A model generated the notes under the pieces. The model did not search any database. It was not told the DNA's origin and saw nothing but the letters and a program-made list of their open reading frames with translations. A DNA stretch of 16,756 nt from Acidobacteriota bacterium. Its GTDB lineage: Bacteria > Acidobacteriota > Holophagae > Thermotomaculales > Thermotomaculaceae. The position numbers were made by a program, and so were the translations under genes. The first letter of the stretch is position 1; every line of letters begins with the position of its first letter. Where the stretch lies: assembly GCA_003650445.1 (NCBI GenBank), contig QMQE01000039.1, positions 1 through 16,756 on the forward strand, in the 5' to 3' direction. This document shows positions 15,400 to 16,756 of the stretch, piece after piece.

Positions 15400-15625
15400 G
15401 ACAGTGCCTATCTTGGTTTCATGGGTGTTGCCTGCCGGTTTCTAAACAACATGCACATACAGCCGACAAATTACGTTGTCACTCCCTTGGTAGGGGCAGG
15501 GCTTTAGCCAACCGGCTTTGTCAGGACTTTGGCGGTAATCTGGATGTTATGCGCGAAAAGAGAATAGAAACGGCAAACAATTCTTGCGATGTTAAAGAAG
15601 AATTGAAAAAAGAAGGAAAACCAGA

Positions 15626-16756
15626 ATGGCAACAGATATAAATATTGGTGTGGTTGGGACATCACGGAAAGAAAACGAAAAACGGGTGCCAATTCATCCG
15701 GATCACATTGAACGAATATCCGAGGAATTGAGAAAGCGGATGACGTTTGAAGCAGGATATGGATTGCCGTTTGGCATGGCCGACGACACATTGGCGGAGC
15801 TTTCGTCCGGACGTGTTGTGTCCAGAGAGGAGATACTGAGTGGTTTTGATTGTGTACTGTTGCCCAAGCCCCTTGCAGAGGACCTGTCCCAGGTGAGGGA
15901 AGGTGCAACAGTATGGGGTTGGCCCCATTGCGCGCAACAAAGAGAGAATACACAGGTGGCAATTGACAGAAAATTGACCCTCATTGCCTGGGAAGCCATG
16001 TTTACATGGAGTCCTTCCGGTGATCAGGACATGCATATTTTTTACAAAAACAATGAAATCGCAGGATATGCGGGTGTAAACCATGCACTGAGTTTGATTG
16101 GCGTTGCCGGGAACTACGGTGAACCACGGAAAGCCGTCGTACTCAGCTTCGGTTCGGTGAGCAGGGGTGCAGTCTACGCTTTGCAGGGGCAGGGATTCCA
16201 GGACATTACCGTGTACACCAATCGCATATCCACCAACGTCAGTGAGCAATTGCCTGCAATCGCGTTTAAACAGATGATGGTTGATGAGGCGGGTAACTTG
16301 CTGGCAATTGAATCCGATGGCAGTACGCAGCCATTCTCCGACGCATTGTCCGATGTGCAGATCATTGTGAATGGTATGTTTCAGGAAATTGATGCACCCA
16401 TCATGATCGTCCCGGAAGAGGATGCGCACAAACTGATGAAAGGTACGCTCATCATTGACATAAGCTGTGATGAAGGCATGGGATTCTGGTGTGCAAAGCC
16501 AACCTCTTTTGACGATCCCATGTTTGATACGGGTGGAATTAATTACTATGCGGTGGATCACAGCCCGAGTTATTATTGGGATTCCGCTTCCTGGGAAATT
16601 TCTGAAGCATTGATTCCCTTTCTGCCCATTGTACTCGGGGGCCCTGAAGCATGGAAGACGAACGAGACGATTTCAAGGGCAATCGAAATACGGGACGGTA
16701 TTGTGCAGAATAAAAGCATCCTGTCCTTCCAGAATCGGGAGCAGGAATACCCTCAC
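15626..16756 (+). CDS. Alanine dehydrogenase/N5-(carboxyethyl)ornithine synthase family enzyme (partial, right edge)
   Basis: The frame is open for 377 codons from ATG 15626, preceded by AGAAGG at 15611-15616, and leaves the window before any stop. The N-terminus VGTSRKENEKRVPIHPDHI (about 10-28) is the substrate-site signature of the AlaDH/transhydrogenase family. VLSFGSVSRGAV at about 172-183 is the NAD(P)-binding turn. Segments such as WGWPHCAQQ, TLIAWEAMF, YKNNEIAGYAG, LIIDISCDE and INYYAVDHSPSYYW resemble N5-(carboxyethyl)ornithine synthase, which reductively joins pyruvate to the ornithine side-chain amine using NADPH. That enzyme is about 313 residues, so this protein has extra sequence, including an insertion around 205-235. 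An opine- or lysine-type dehydrogenase role is also possible. Confidence 0.82.
   Translation, partial: MATDINIGVVGTSRKENEKRVPIHPDHIERISEELRKRMTFEAGYGLPFGMADDTLAELSSGRVVSREEILSGFDCVLLPKPLAEDLSQVREGATVWGWPHCAQQRENTQVAIDRKLTLIAWEAMFTWSPSGDQDMHIFYKNNEIAGYAGVNHALSLIGVAGNYGEPRKAVVLSFGSVSRGAVYALQGQGFQDITVYTNRISTNVSEQLPAIAFKQMMVDEAGNLLAIESDGSTQPFSDALSDVQIIVNGMFQEIDAPIMIVPEEDAHKLMKGTLIIDISCDEGMGFWCAKPTSFDDPMFDTGGINYYAVDHSPSYYWDSASWEISEALIPFLPIVLGGPEAWKTNETISRAIEIRDGIVQNKSILSFQNREQEYPH

Larger units (their letters stand above)
15204..15625. other. Non-coding gap of 422 bases
   Basis: No ORF with a Shine-Dalgarno is present. The stretch holds the two overlapping hairpins near its left end, the inverted repeat at 15259-15304, a possible extended -10 at 15391-15399, and a later segment with complementary blocks: GCCGGTT in the 15430s and AACCGGC near 15510, plus GACAA and TTGTC around 15469-15482. 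These could fold in a leader RNA of the next gene. I recognise no known riboswitch class. Confidence 0.55.

Noticed and set aside
15429..15515. Possible 28-codon ORF in the gap before the dehydrogenase-like gene
   Set aside because: An ATG opens a short frame ending near the AGGGCTTTAG segment, but no Shine-Dalgarno precedes it and the peptide has no feature of a leader, such as a run of one amino acid.
15662..16561. 299-codon open frame on the minus strand
   Set aside because: The plus-strand frame at the same place encodes a clear AlaDH/carboxyethylornithine synthase family protein. The minus translation shows no domain.
1..16756. CRISPR arrays, tRNA genes, insertion sequences or prophage genes
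   Set aside because: I saw no regularly spaced identical repeats, no tRNA-like cloverleaf and no transposase or phage protein on either strand.

Overview
The window (16,756 bases, genes all on the + strand) is bacterial chromosome. It opens in the last codons of rpmJ and runs through a complete alpha operon, rpsM-rpsK-rpsD-rpoA-rplQ. The organism is probably a diderm outside the Firmicutes. It carries a lipoprotein, a bacterial-type Ser/Thr kinase and a SpoIIE-type phosphatase, has rpsD inside the alpha operon, and uses GTG and TTG starts freely. An Acidobacteriota-like origin is a weak guess only. No 16S or other phylogenetic marker was compared.

Region 1 (1-3142) is the ribosomal protein/RNA polymerase alpha operon. 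It closes with a strong hairpin terminator right after rplQ. The L17 protein has a long Lys/Ala/Glu/Pro-rich C-terminal tail.

Region 2 (3153-8211) is a very compact unit of five genes: a two-helix membrane protein, a VanZ-family membrane protein, a Nudix hydrolase with an imperfect Nudix box, a large protein kinase-AAA ATPase-TPR protein, and a small membrane-anchored pseudopilin-like protein. Four successive junctions overlap or abut, which suggests translational coupling. There is almost no room for a promoter between the rplQ terminator and the first gene. After a repeat-rich gap comes a membrane-anchored SpoIIE/PP2C-type phosphatase (8434-9528). It is a plausible antagonist or partner of the kinase, though that is inference.

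Region 3 (9664-13800) holds a one-module nonribosomal peptide synthetase (C-A-T-TE). It is preceded by a good extended -10 promoter and by a 35-codon small ORF that has its own Shine-Dalgarno. The stop of this small ORF overlaps the NRPS start as ATGA.

Region 4 (13820-16756) holds a secreted lipoprotein with beta-propeller-like repeats, a 422-base non-coding stretch with inverted repeats and a possible promoter, and an almost complete gene of the alanine dehydrogenase/N5-(carboxyethyl)ornithine synthase family that runs off the right edge. Its product might be a nonproteinogenic amino acid, so a link with the NRPS is conceivable but unproven.
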